Assembly (NCBI GenBank): GCA_050951465.1
Contig: JBMNJC010000021.1
Location: forward strand, 48,928-112,927
DNA from: JAAZHD01 sp012510895
Lineage (GTDB): Bacteria; Bacillota; Clostridia; Caldicoprobacterales; DTU083
Direction of reading: 5' to 3'
DNA: 64,000 bases
The position numbers and the translations under genes are program-made. Numbering within the stretch: position 1 is the first letter of the stretch; each line of letters begins with the position of its first letter. Under the pieces are notes generated by a model that saw only the letters and a program-made list of their open reading frames with translations, did not search any database and was not told the origin of the DNA. This document shows positions 27,773 through 37,055 of the stretch, piece by piece.

Positions 27773-27950
27773 TCATCCCCCCAGTAAGGGCTGATCGTAC
27801 TTAAATAAAATTTCATTTATCTCAAAAATGTTATATTTTCCGTTTACGATAAAATACATTATTATTACATCGAACATCTGACTGTGTGACAGGGTATAGC
27901 CGGCCCGGCTCAATAAATCATTGGTTTCGTCAAGGGTCAGCTCATGCCCC
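27773..27950 (-). pseudogene. Out-of-frame C-terminal remnant of the macro-domain protein
   Basis: Just behind the macro-domain stop, a different frame reads ELTLDETNDLLSRAGYTLS, then FDVIIMYFIVNGKYNIFEIN and ends KYDQPLLGG-stop at 27773. This is the usual C-terminal segment of long clostridial macro-domain proteins. The helix-turn-helix-like part (about 40 residues) that normally joins the two is absent, so a small internal deletion changed the frame. Confidence 0.7.
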
Positions 27951-28617
27951 TGGCTTTAATTAAGCGCAATAGTGTTTGAGAAAATGATTCATCCAGGTTG
28001 CCTACCAATTTATCAATGCCCCCGGCAGGCACTGCATCAGCTTCATAAACAGTTATTTCTTGAAGGGGTGAGGAATCCTCATAGTCTTCTACATAAATTT
28101 CATCAATAAACGCTTCAACATCGCCAAGTAATTTTTCACTTACAACGAAGGCCTTTTTGTCAAACACAACAAGGAAAATGTCCATATCATGATCGACAAG
28201 AAAATCCTGAATGGCAGCGGCAGCTATTCGAAGTGCTTCTGCTTTCGGATATCCGTAAATCCCGCTGGAAATGAGCGGGAATGCTATGCTTTTGCAATTG
28301 TTCTCTAAAGCAAGTTTCAATGAATTTAAGTAGCAGGAACGAAGAAGCTTTTCTTCGCCCCTGGAACCGTCACGATATATTGGGCCTGCAGTATGGATAA
28401 TATACTTGGAAGAAAGGTTAAAGCCCGGTGTAATAACTGCCTCGCCAGTTTGAATAGGTGCGAGCTTATTGCAGGCGGCTTGCAGTTCAGCGGCTCCCGC
28501 GGCCTTAAATATGGCTCCGCATACCCCGCCGCCCATCTGAAGTTCTGTATTTGCAGCATTAACAATAGCATCTACCTTCATTTTTGTTATATCATTTCGA
28601 ATAATGGTAAAAGGCAT
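27937..28617 (-). CDS. Macro domain (ADP-ribose-processing) protein, shortened
   Basis: 226 residues. The macro fold is complete: DAIVNAANTELQMGGGVCGAIFKAAG (residues 15-40; only the first motif DAIVNAAN and the GGGV loop are diagnostic), IIHTAGPIY, and SIAFPLISSGIYGYPK near the end of the domain. These bind ADP-ribose, and relatives remove ADP-ribose from proteins or hydrolyse O-acetyl-ADP-ribose. After residue 170 there is a linker ending RLIKARGMS-stop; the normal C-terminal extension is present only as the out-of-frame remnant downstream. The enzymatic domain should still fold. Confidence 0.85.
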   Translation of the reverse strand: MPFTIIRNDITKMKVDAIVNAANTELQMGGGVCGAIFKAAGAAELQAACNKLAPIQTGEAVITPGFNLSSKYIIHTAGPIYRDGSRGEEKLLRSCYLNSLKLALENNCKSIAFPLISSGIYGYPKAEALRIAAAAIQDFLVDHDMDIFLVVFDKKAFVVSEKLLGDVEAFIDEIYVEDYEDSSPLQEITVYEADAVPAGGIDKLVGNLDESFSQTLLRLIKARGMS

Positions 28618-28755
28618 TGACCAATCCTCCCTTTAGCGGCCAGGAACAAAGCTCACTTTTTAAATTAGTTCATATGTCTCTTTTGCATATTATACCAGTT
28701 AAATTGTATCCATGGCAAACAGGGCATACAATACATAATCCGCTAAAAAAAAATA

Positions 28756-28784
28756 ATGACAAGGAATATAAAATCCCTTGTCAT
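28756..28784 (-). terminator. Lipoprotein gene terminator
   Basis: ATGACAAGG pairs with CCTTGTCAT; on the minus strand the stem is followed by TATTTTTTTTT. It lies 79 bp behind the stop of the gene at 28863-29786. Confidence 0.85.
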
Positions 28785-28862
28785 CTTGCCGCTTTTGCGA
28801 TGACATCGCTGCTTTCCATGAAGGAAGGCCGGTACAAATAGGTAACCATTATAGACTGGTTG

Positions 28863-29786
28863 CTATTGATGTCTTTCAAGTATCTCACGCGACTTGCCGG
28901 AATTATAATACTTCTCCAGGTCCTCCGGATAACCGGGCAGCCTGTGCCATTTGCCGTCAAGGACTGTGGAAGAACCATCAGCCAGCATTATATAAATTTT
29001 CACGTCCCGCTCGGTTGCATCCCCTGTGGGATCGGGCGCCACGTGTACTACGTAGCTGACTTCCGTATCTGAACCGCCGCCGCTTTGCTGCTGCCCCATC
29101 GTAATGCCCTTCTGGGTGTCCACTACCTGTATATCGAGATTACCATAAGTCGGGCTGACTACAAAACTCCCTTTACCGGCCAGAGCATTATGATCAGGCT
29201 TAATACTGCCGCCCTGCTCGTCGGGTATATCAAAGCTTGCGGTGGGGTCCCTTGTGTATCCGTCGCGCAGATAAAAGGTCACACTGTCATTGAGCCCTTC
29301 AGCTTCCACATCTAAATTGAAATTCATAAAGGGAACGTTTTTTGTCATCTGCGATATGAATTCACTTGCATCTACCGTCAGTTTCAGCCAGAAAACACCG
29401 GTATAGGCCCCGTTATCATCATGCATATTGTGAGGCTCAATTTTATCCAAATACAGCTCACATTCATAATTGACACGATAACCTTTTTCTATCTCCTGCT
29501 CCCAGGAACCCGAAGCCTCTATAATAAAAATACTGGGGCCATAAGTTGTGCTTCTCTTATCTGTTTCTGCCGGGGTTGGCTCATCGGACGGCTGGCCTTC
29601 CTCCTGCCCTGCTTTAACCGGGCCGCTAAATCCGCCTTCCGGTTTCTCCGTTTCTTCTTCCTGCTCACTACCCGGTGAAGGCGAGGGGGTTGGGGTTGGT
29701 GCCTTAGAAGGAATATTGCCGCACCCGGTAAATACAAAAATAGAAGCTGCCAGTAGAAAAGCCAGCATCGGAATCAATTTTTTCAT
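28863..29786 (-). CDS. Secreted lipoprotein of unknown function
   Basis: 307 residues with a lipoprotein signal (MKKLIPMLAFLLAASIFVF, lipobox FTGC with Cys 22), then a Pro/Thr/Glu-rich linker (PTPTPSPSPGSEQEEE) and a beta-rich domain of about 230 residues (GVFWLKLTVDASEFISQM; SFVVSPTYGNLDIQVVDTQ). I recognise no domain. It should be anchored to the outer face of the membrane. It shares the 43-bp upstream motif (copy B, 151 bp from the start codon) with the RCC1-like and the second lipoprotein gene, so the three may be co-regulated. Confidence 0.8.
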   Translation of the reverse strand: MKKLIPMLAFLLAASIFVFTGCGNIPSKAPTPTPSPSPGSEQEEETEKPEGGFSGPVKAGQEEGQPSDEPTPAETDKRSTTYGPSIFIIEASGSWEQEIEKGYRVNYECELYLDKIEPHNMHDDNGAYTGVFWLKLTVDASEFISQMTKNVPFMNFNLDVEAEGLNDSVTFYLRDGYTRDPTASFDIPDEQGGSIKPDHNALAGKGSFVVSPTYGNLDIQVVDTQKGITMGQQQSGGGSDTEVSYVVHVAPDPTGDATERDVKIYIMLADGSSTVLDGKWHRLPGYPEDLEKYYNSGKSREILERHQ

Positions 29787-29936
29787 AAGCTCACACCCTC
29801 TTTTCGTGCATATTAAGTTATGAGATAATAGCAGGTTACATAAGCATAGTGTTTGAGAATTTAATCAGATGCTTTATTTGTTGCATAGCTTATAATTCTT
29901 GTTAACATCATTTTATTTGCCTTTCTGCCCTATGGA

Positions 29937-29979
29937 TAGTTGGAATATGCTTATCTTTAATAAGAATAAGGTTAACTTT
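29937..29979. repeat. 43-bp conserved intergenic motif, copy B
   Basis: Begins TAGTTGGAATATGCTTAT and ends ATAAGGTTAACTTT; ungapped match to copies A and C. It lies 151 bp upstream of the lipoprotein start on the minus strand. The rest of 29787-30197 holds the MerR promoter and otherwise only A/T-rich sequence. Confidence 0.8.
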
Positions 29980-30148
29980 TCACCTGACATAATAAAAAAG
30001 CCTGTTTTTGTCTTCATTATTCAAATTTCAGACTTCTCCTTTATGTGCCCTGCGCCTTGCTGCGGCTGGGCTGACACCGATTATCAAGTGATATGTGCTT
30101 ATCTTTAAATCAATATAAAATGCATAATAAAATTATTTCAATAAAGGC

Positions 30149-30179
30149 TTGATTGTGACGTTACGTCATATAGTATAAT
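30149..30179 (+). promoter_or_regulatory. MerR-type promoter with 19-bp spacer and internal palindrome
   Basis: TTGATT (30149-30154) and TATAAT (30174-30179) are 19 bp apart, the over-long spacing that MerR proteins correct by twisting DNA. The palindrome TGACGTTACGTCA (30156-30168) lies inside the spacer. Confidence 0.85.
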
Positions 30180-30197
30180 TGACGCGAGGTGATGGGA

Positions 30198-31001
30198 ATG
30201 GGTGGAAAAATCAAATATTTTACGGTTGGAGAGTTAGCTAAAAAAATAAACGTCTCAGTAAGGACAATACAGTACTATGATCAGATAGGCTTGCTTTCTC
30301 CTTCAGGATATACAGAAGGCGGCAGAAGATTGTATACCATGAAGGACTATGTGACCCTTTATCAGATAATAAGTCTAAAAGAGTTTGGGTTTTCTTTAAG
30401 TGAAATAAAAGAAAGATTGATGCCTGCCGACAGCATAGAGGAAATTAATGAGTATCTGACAGATCAGGAAAGTAAAATACAGACTGAAATTAAGATGTTG
30501 GAGAAAAAATATGAGCTTATACACAAATTCAGAAAAGAAATGAATAAGATCAGGAAAATCGATTGGGAATTGTTTGTAGAAATACTCTCACTTTTAAGAA
30601 ACAATGATGAGCATTACTGGATTGTTAAATATTTTGACAGAGATGTATTTGAGAGAATAAAGGAAAAACATACAAAAGAAAGAGGTAAAAGATACCTGGC
30701 AGAGATGGAAAAGCTGTGTGATACAGCTTTAGATTTACAAAACAAGGAGATATCATGGGACAGCGAAGAAGCTATAGAACTCGCAAGAGCATGGTGGCAA
30801 AAAGTTATGGATTTCACTGGCGGGGATATGGAGATGCTTCAACAGCTTTTGAATATATCAAGTGATGAAGACCCCAATAACTCAGCTTTTATGAAAAAAT
30901 TTAATATAGCCAGGGAATATATCACTAACGCATTAACAACGTATTTTGAAAAACTAGGCATAGAGAACATCAATGAAATAGGCGGTGACAGCGATGATTG
31001 A
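30198..31001 (+). CDS. MerR-family transcriptional regulator
   Basis: 267 residues from ATG 30198; GAGGTG at 30185 decides this start over GTG 30189 and ATG 30192. The winged HTH is FTVGELAKKINVSVRTIQYY (residues 8-27) with the wing GGRRLYTMKDY; a dimer helix (SKIQTEIKMLEKKYELIHKF) follows, then a C-terminal effector-like domain resembling the TipAS-type ligand-binding bundle (AIELARAWWQKVMDFTGGD). It likely activates its own operon, which continues with an ABC exporter, in response to a toxic ligand. The stop overlaps the ATPase start. Confidence 0.9.
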   Translation: MGGKIKYFTVGELAKKINVSVRTIQYYDQIGLLSPSGYTEGGRRLYTMKDYVTLYQIISLKEFGFSLSEIKERLMPADSIEEINEYLTDQESKIQTEIKMLEKKYELIHKFRKEMNKIRKIDWELFVEILSLLRNNDEHYWIVKYFDRDVFERIKEKHTKERGKRYLAEMEKLCDTALDLQNKEISWDSEEAIELARAWWQKVMDFTGGDMEMLQQLLNISSDEDPNNSAFMKKFNIAREYITNALTTYFEKLGIENINEIGGDSDD

Positions 31002-31878
31002 GGTAAGAGAGGTTACAAAACGGTATGGTAACAAAGAAGTGCTGAAACAAGTAAGCTTTGAGATAAAAGAGAAGGAAATTTTTGCACTTCTGGGCCCTAA
31101 CGGATCCGGGAAAACTACAATCCTTGAATGTATAGAAGGGCTTAGGAAATATGATGAGGGTCAGATCAAACTTATGGGACTGAATCCCGAGGAAGCAGTA
31201 AAAAAAGGCATTGTAGGTATTCAGCTGCAATCCTCCTCATTGCCTGAAAACATATGTGCCAAAGATGCCATGAGCTTATTCTGTATGTGGAAAGGTATTT
31301 CTCCCCGATATGATCTGCTTGATGCATTTGGATTAAAAGAAATAGAAAATAAACAATATAAAACCATGTCCATCGGCCAGAAGAGAAGGCTGCACCTGGC
31401 TCTTGCACTGGCCCATGATCCTAAGATACTTATTCTTGATGAACCTACAGCAGGGCTTGATGTGGAGGCCAGGGCGGCCTTGCATGATCAGATCAGAAAA
31501 CTTAAGCAGAAAGGAGTCACCATTGTTCTGGCTTCACATGACATGGCCGAAGTAGAAGTCCTTTGCGACAGGGTGGCAATTCTGGCAGACGGGCAAATAA
31601 AAAAGATAGGAACGCCGGCCGAAATTGTGCTGGAGGTAAAGAGAGAAAATATCATTAAAGTTCAAGCAGATAAAAGAATTGATACATTACATTTCAAATA
31701 CCTGCAATTACAAAAGCGAGACAATGGATATTTGTATTACAAAACTGATAATCTTCTGCAAGGTTTAATGGAACTGCTTAATTATATAAGGAATCACAAT
31801 TACGAGCTGCTGGACCTATCCATCGATAAACCCAGCCTGGAGGAAAGATTTATTCAAATTGCGAAGGAGGGAATATAA
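30994..31878 (+). CDS. ABC transporter ATP-binding protein
   Basis: 294 residues from ATG 30994 (AGGCGG upstream), overlapping the MerR gene by 8 bp. Walker A is LLGPNGSGKTTILE, the Q-loop QLQSSS, signature SIGQKRRL (variant of LSGGQ), Walker B ILILDEPTAGLD, and the H-loop LASHDMAEVEV. It belongs to the DrrA/CcmA-like ABC-2 exporter group, probably moving a drug, lipid or peptide together with the next gene's product. Confidence 0.93.
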   Translation: MIEVREVTKRYGNKEVLKQVSFEIKEKEIFALLGPNGSGKTTILECIEGLRKYDEGQIKLMGLNPEEAVKKGIVGIQLQSSSLPENICAKDAMSLFCMWKGISPRYDLLDAFGLKEIENKQYKTMSIGQKRRLHLALALAHDPKILILDEPTAGLDVEARAALHDQIRKLKQKGVTIVLASHDMAEVEVLCDRVAILADGQIKKIGTPAEIVLEVKRENIIKVQADKRIDTLHFKYLQLQKRDNGYLYYKTDNLLQGLMELLNYIRNHNYELLDLSIDKPSLEERFIQIAKEGI

Positions 31879-32604
31879 ATGAAAGCATTTATTCATACAT
31901 TATATTTAAAAACAAAACTGGATATCAAAAGCGCTGAAATATTTATCACCTATTACCTAGTTCCCCTGCTCTTCTTCGGAATAATGGGCACTGTATTTAC
32001 AAGCACCATGCCGGAAGCTAAATATACCATTATTCCAACCATGACTATCTTTTCCATTACCATGGGTGCTTTAATCGGAACGCCGGGATCCATTATGCAT
32101 TATTTCGGGAACGATATGAGAAAATCATTTAAGTCTGCAGGTATTCCATTGGGCGCTCTTGTCAGCTCAAGCATTGTTTCCGGTTTTCTTAATTTGACAG
32201 CAGTCAGTGCCATAATCCATACCGTATCCCCTCTTGCTTTTAATGCGACAGAACCCGATAATACGATAATATACCTGTCCGGTTTTCTGCTCTTCTTAAC
32301 AGCAACCCTGCTGATAGGAATTATATTAGGTTTATTTGCGAAAAACTCAGCTAAGCTGACAGTATATTCACAGCTTGTGTTTCTGCCTTCAATGATGCTT
32401 TCCGGAATCATGTTTCCTGCAGATATGCTGCCTAAACCGTTGGAATATATAGGATTAATTCTGCCGGCAACCCATGGAATGAAAATACTAAGCTCAGACA
32501 CCTTTATTATTGAAAATTTTCTTGTTCTTATTATGTTCATATTAGCAAGCAGTATTGTCATTACCCTGAAGCTAAGGCATTTGAGATATGAAGATGCAAA
32601 ATAA
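31879..32604 (+). CDS. ABC-2 type transporter permease
   Basis: 241 residues directly after the ATPase stop (no gap), with AAGGAGGG inside the ATPase end. Six hydrophobic segments (IFITYYLVPLLFFGIMGTVF; YTIIPTMTIFSITMGALIG; and four later, ending in LVLIMFILASSIVITL) and the ABC-2 signature region QLVFLPSMMLSGIMFPADML are seen. It forms the membrane channel of the exporter with the ATPase, probably as a homodimer. Confidence 0.92.
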   Translation: MKAFIHTLYLKTKLDIKSAEIFITYYLVPLLFFGIMGTVFTSTMPEAKYTIIPTMTIFSITMGALIGTPGSIMHYFGNDMRKSFKSAGIPLGALVSSSIVSGFLNLTAVSAIIHTVSPLAFNATEPDNTIIYLSGFLLFLTATLLIGIILGLFAKNSAKLTVYSQLVFLPSMMLSGIMFPADMLPKPLEYIGLILPATHGMKILSSDTFIIENFLVLIMFILASSIVITLKLRHLRYEDAK

Positions 32605-32629
32605 ATGGTGTTTAAAAGAGTGATAATTT

Positions 32630-34540
32630 ATGTCCAAGAAAACTATAAAAGTAATTATGTTGATTTTAATATTGAACATTCTGTTTAATAACCCGGTTCT
32701 GGCAATGAATGCAGCCACTCCTGCTGCTGAAAAACTGGCTGAGTTTACAGATAACTTTTTTAGGGAAAAATTGGCCCGACATAATGTACCGGGAGTTGCA
32801 ATAGTAATTGTAAAGGACGGGAAGATAATCTTTTCCAAAGGTTACGGGTATGCCAATATTGAAACAAAAAGACCTGTTGATCCAAAAGAATCCATATTCA
32901 GGGCTGCTTCTGTTTCTAAAATATTTACCATTGTCGGAACCTTACAGCTTGCTGAGCAGGGGTTGATAGATATAGATGAAGACGTGAACAGATATATTAC
33001 AAGTTTTAAGGTTGAAAATTGCTATGAGGAACCGGTAAGAATCAGACACCTATTAACTCATACTGATGGCTTCGAAACCAGAGATTTGGCTACTTTTATT
33101 AAGGAACCAAAGGAACTGGAAACTCTGGAGGAAATATTGAAGAAGAACTTAAAAAGCCCGGTTCAAAAACCAGGCAGCATGATAACCTATGGAGGATACG
33201 GTACAGCACTTGCAGGGTATTTAATTACACAGATACAAAACGTCCCATTTGAGGAGTACATTGAGGAAAATATATTTAAACCTTTGAACATGGAAAACAG
33301 TACTTTTAATCAGAATCTTCCGAATCACTTAAAAGATAAAGTTGTTACCACCTATAATTATGAAGAGAATGAGGCTAAGTTCACCCCAACCGAATTTTTA
33401 TTTGTCCGCACTCCGCCGACAGGTGCTTTAAGTACTACTGCAGAAGACATGGGCAGATTTTTAATAGCTTTGTTAAATAATGGAAAGTTTAAGGACATCA
33501 GGATTATTAATGAGAGCACCGCCGAAATGATTCTAAACAGACAATACAGTACCCATCCATATCTGCCTGGTGTAACCTATGGTTTTATGGAGCACTTTTC
33601 CAACGGACAGAGAGGTCTTGTACGAGATGGCAGCGGTGTAGGAGTGCGGAGTCAGATTTTTCTATTGCCCGAGCATAACCTGGGATACTTCTATGTGCAA
33701 AACACCAGGGGAGATGAATTGATTGAAGAGTTTAATAAGGCCTTTTTAGATGAATTTTTCCCCCGTGATAACGATATTTTTACAGCAGTAACTTCCGCTG
33801 CTGATCTTAAAAAGTATGAAGGTAACTACAGACCTGCGCAAACGCCGGAACATACCCTTGTGAAAATGGAAAAGCCCTGGCCATAGGAGAATTAAAAGTA
33901 AAGGCTGATGAAAGCGGAAAATTGGTGGTCACAGTCTCAGGGGAAGGTGATGTATATGGGGGATTTCCGCAAAAAAGCAAGTGGATTGAAATTAAGCCGC
34001 TTTTATTTCGAAGGTCTGATAAAGAACAATATATGGCTTTTCAATTGGATGGAAATGGACGAATTAAAAGCCTGACTTCCGGCTCAGGCTATCATGGCTC
34101 TTTTATAAAAATTTCCTGGTATGAACCAAATAAGGTTCAATTTCTTTTGTTAATCACCTATATGACAGTACTTTTATTCTCTAGTATTATAAACCTGATT
34201 AAACTTATTAAAGGAAATACTCATATGTTGCAGATCAGCGGGCTGATATCTCTATTGTTCATTGTTGGAATAACTGGTACCTTATACTCTCTGTTCTTCA
34301 AAAGGATTTCCGGATTTCCTGCCTTTGCATTCGGGGTGTTCACATCAGCAAAAATTATGTTAACAATATTATTGGCAGCATCTATATTGAGCATTTTTTT
34401 TCACAGCACTATATATCAAAAACTTTGTGTGCACTAAAATAAGCATATTTGACAGGTTTTTTTATTTAATCACGATAATATCTTACATAGGGATTATATC
34501 CTGGCTGAATTATTGGAACTTGCTGGGCTATAGATACTAG
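32630..34540 (+). pseudogene. Beta-lactamase-like serine hydrolase with membrane C-terminus, twice frameshifted
   Basis: Signal peptide (KVIMLILILNILFNNPVLAM) followed by a class C beta-lactamase/esterase-like domain: the nucleophile motif AASVSKIFT (SxxK), LLTHTDGFE, but YGGYG where family members have YxN. The frame breaks at about 33872-33880 (one base missing; continues LAIGELKVKADESGK) and again in a T8 run at 34392-34399 (seven T would be in frame), after which the expected end FDRFFYLITIISYIGIISWL then NYWNLLGYRY-stop at 34540 is found. The last part has several membrane helices. It lies 25 bp behind the ABC permease gene, so it is probably the fourth gene of the MerR operon. Its substrate is unknown. 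Confidence 0.75.
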
Positions 34541-34545
34541 ATATA

Positions 34546-34589
34546 TTAGCGTAAAACCACTGCATAATCCTACAGTAGTTTTACGCTAA
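34546..34589. terminator. Inverted repeat behind the MerR operon
   Basis: TTAGCGTAAAAC pairs perfectly with GTTTTACGCTAA (12 bp). There is no clear T tract, so it may be a weak terminator or a small structured repeat. It begins six bases after the serine hydrolase stop. Confidence 0.6.
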
Positions 34590-34699
34590 ACCGGCAGATA
34601 AGAGCCATTTATGACTGACTAATCGATAATCTTTTCATAATTAAGGCATCTGGTACGTGTTCCTCTGGCAGGAAGTTTACTGCAATAAAACGGCAGCAA

Positions 34700-36496
34700 T
34701 CAATCTCCTATCCAAAAATACAAGAGTCCTTTCTCACCATCCGGCAGATCAACATAAAACCAGTTTAGAGTCCGATCATCCGGGCTTATATGAATATCCA
34801 AAAGCTTTACTTTCGTTGATTTAAATTCTTTCAGATATTCTGATTCCCATACAACATGCTCAAAATAGTCTTCCGGATTAAAGTCTAAGGGTACAAAGAA
34901 GCCGGTTCCATCGACTTCATAAGTTTTCCCTATATATTGTTCCACATCATTATTCGTTGTTACATATTCATTATTCTTAAATTCTCCCCATGCAGAGAAA
35001 AACTGAGGCTTGAAGTTATCAGCCAAATGGAACCAGGATATGAACTTGCCCTGTCCATCCATTAGTGCATATCGATCAATTGATCCTACGGGATACAGCT
35101 CTCTGCCATCATAACGCAAGAATGTAAAAGCGGGATCTCCGCTTGGCCCATCGTCAAAAACAGCAACTTCGGCATAATCATCCCTGCTATCCAAATCAAT
35201 AATTTTTACTGCACCTGTTGGATTGTAGAGACTTAATTCCACTTTCATACCATTAACCTCAATTATGGAGCTTTCCCCATTATCAGCTATTAATACAGCA
35301 TTTATTTTATCTGCCTCTCCATCACCATTCAGGTCATATGCACCATGAATAGTATAGGCCCGCTGACCCAATTCCGAATCTCCCTCATATGAAACATCAA
35401 AAGTATAATCTTTTATATAGTTATCTATATTAGAAAAATTTCCAGTAATGTTTCCCTTATCCGCTGCAATCTTATCCCCTGACTCCTGACTGCCGGGTTC
35501 AGCAGCCTGAACTTTTACCCCGAAATCATTATGACTATTGCTGCTCTTAAAGAATTCTTTATCCAGTGGGTTTGCTAATAGTCCTATTCCTATTGAAACT
35601 GCCAAAAGTACTGAGACCAATGTCACCCAGAAAGCAGGCTTTTTATAATTCAATACATTTCTAATTCTCCCTTTTACATTGCCCTCGCTGAAAGCTATCG
35701 GACTCCCGTTTAGAATATGCCTTTCGGCAGCAAGCGATAACAATGAATTAGCATAAGGCTTTTTAATTTTTTCATCCATTTCCTTCAGTACTCTTTCATC
35801 ACAGGAAAGCTCCATATCTATACTCATAACTAAATACGCAAGCCATACGAGAGGATTAAACCAATGGATACACAATACAAAAAAAGCTAATATTTTAATG
35901 ATATGGTCTTTTCGGCGAATATGGGTCTGTTCATGCAGCAAAATATAATCCCTTTCATCATCCTTTAGGCCAGCCGGCAAATATATCTTAGGTCTTACCA
36001 GGCCAAGCACAAACGGTGTTCGCAGATTTCCAGCTTCAAAAATGTTCTTTTCTATTAATTGTGCGGCTTTAAGTTGTCTTCTTAAGACAAAGACAGATAT
36101 GAAACTGTAAACAAACAATACTGCTATGCCTAACAACCAAATATATGCCCCAAATTCTATAAAAATCTGCAAGGAACTTATAACGACACCGGTATGTGGT
36201 GTATGAAGCGGCTCACTTGTGAAAGGCTCGAGTACTCTTATACCATTATCAATCTGCAGATTTGGCTGATAGATAATCCCTTTGGGAATGGGAACAGCAT
36301 TTGTATTACGCGGCATAAGACTAAAGACACTTTTAAATGAGAATGGAATTAAAAGCCGAAAAGCAACCACACTCCATAAGGCATATGAGATAACCTTTGG
36401 TGCTTTTTTAAGCATCAATCTGAGAATGATTACTATAAGGATTACATAGCTTGCCGTAATACTCATATTGAAAACGGAAATGAATAATGCAGACAT
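34700..36496 (-). CDS. BlaR1/MecR1-like M56 membrane metallopeptidase with a non-standard sensor
   Basis: 598 residues. Four N-terminal membrane helices surround the cytoplasmic M56 zinc protease (ILLHEQTHIRRKDHIIK, HEXXH; distal ELSCDERVLKEM). After a further membrane helix (FWVTLVSVLLAVSIGIGLLA) the extracellular C-terminal domain (from about residue 320) is not the penicillin-binding domain of true BlaR1. It carries the EF-hand-like loop DLNGDGEADKIN and another acidic stretch (DLDSRDDYAEV). So it probably senses something other than beta-lactams at the cell surface and then cleaves the BlaI-type repressor. It is translationally close to blaI (2-bp gap). Confidence 0.85.
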   Translation of the reverse strand: MSALFISVFNMSITASYVILIVIILRLMLKKAPKVISYALWSVVAFRLLIPFSFKSVFSLMPRNTNAVPIPKGIIYQPNLQIDNGIRVLEPFTSEPLHTPHTGVVISSLQIFIEFGAYIWLLGIAVLFVYSFISVFVLRRQLKAAQLIEKNIFEAGNLRTPFVLGLVRPKIYLPAGLKDDERDYILLHEQTHIRRKDHIIKILAFFVLCIHWFNPLVWLAYLVMSIDMELSCDERVLKEMDEKIKKPYANSLLSLAAERHILNGSPIAFSEGNVKGRIRNVLNYKKPAFWVTLVSVLLAVSIGIGLLANPLDKEFFKSSNSHNDFGVKVQAAEPGSQESGDKIAADKGNITGNFSNIDNYIKDYTFDVSYEGDSELGQRAYTIHGAYDLNGDGEADKINAVLIADNGESSIIEVNGMKVELSLYNPTGAVKIIDLDSRDDYAEVAVFDDGPSGDPAFTFLRYDGRELYPVGSIDRYALMDGQGKFISWFHLADNFKPQFFSAWGEFKNNEYVTTNNDVEQYIGKTYEVDGTGFFVPLDFNPEDYFEHVVWESEYLKEFKSTKVKLLDIHISPDDRTLNWFYVDLPDGEKGLLYFWIGD

Positions 36497-36498
36497 TT

Positions 36499-36861
36499 CT
36501 AAACCTCCTTGTGCTCATCAATCAATCTTTTCAACTCTTCTGCTTGTTTTTTACTTAATTTTTTTCCTCTCATGAATGCTGTTAAGAATCTGGGTAAAGA
36601 CCCTCCGAAAGTATCCTCAACGAAACGAATGCTTTGCTTTGCATAGTATTCATTCTTTGTGACTAAAGATGTAACAACTGCATTTTCATTTTTGAAAATG
36701 CCTTTTTCACATAGTTTCTTCAGCACAGTATATGTTGTAGATTTTTTCCAGTTCATTTCCTTTTCAGACAGCTTTACCAGATCACCAGAAGCAATAGGCT
36801 CATTGGACCAAATGATATTTGCGAACTTTTCTTCACTTTCTGTAAGTTTATATTCTTTCAT
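36499..36861 (-). CDS. BlaI/MecI-family repressor
   Basis: 120 residues, the standard size. The N-terminal winged helix is LTESEEKFANIIWSNEPIAS then WKKSTTYTVLKKLCEKGIF; the C-terminal dimerisation helix is KKLSKKQAEELKRLIDEH. It is partner of the M56 protease encoded directly downstream, which would inactivate it on signal. Two inverted repeats with half-site GTC(T/G)AT lie over its promoter, so it is autoregulated. The operators differ from the TACA/TGTA type of beta-lactamase systems, another hint of a different regulon. Confidence 0.92.
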   Translation of the reverse strand: MKEYKLTESEEKFANIIWSNEPIASGDLVKLSEKEMNWKKSTTYTVLKKLCEKGIFKNENAVVTSLVTKNEYYAKQSIRFVEDTFGGSLPRFLTAFMRGKKLSKKQAEELKRLIDEHKEV

Positions 36862-36874
36862 GACAACCCTCCTT

Positions 36875-36932
36875 GGTCTATATTTTATCGACCTTGTGTT
36901 ATTAGTCTATGCCATATAGACCAATTTGTCAA
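36875..36932 (-). promoter_or_regulatory. blaI promoter with two BlaI-type operators
   Basis: On the minus strand TTGACA (36927-36932), 17-bp spacer, TAGACT (36904-36909). The palindrome GTCTATGCCATATAGAC (36905-36921) covers the spacer and -10. A second inverted repeat, GGTCTAT...ATCGACC (36875-36893), lies just downstream. Confidence 0.8.
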
Positions 36933-37018
36933 TACTAATTTTCATTAAAAGTGAATATTTTTTATGTTATGATGCTTTTAATAATTGCATTGAAAAACAG
37001 GGGAGGTTTAGAAAAAAA

Positions 37019-37039
37019 GACCCGCTGTGTATGCGGGCC
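37019..37039 (-). terminator. Terminator of the second lipoprotein gene
   Basis: GGCCCGC-ATACACA-GCGGGTC on the minus strand followed by TTTTTTT, 17 bp behind the stop at 37056. Confidence 0.9.
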
Positions 37040-37055
37040 TTTCTGCATCTTGTTC

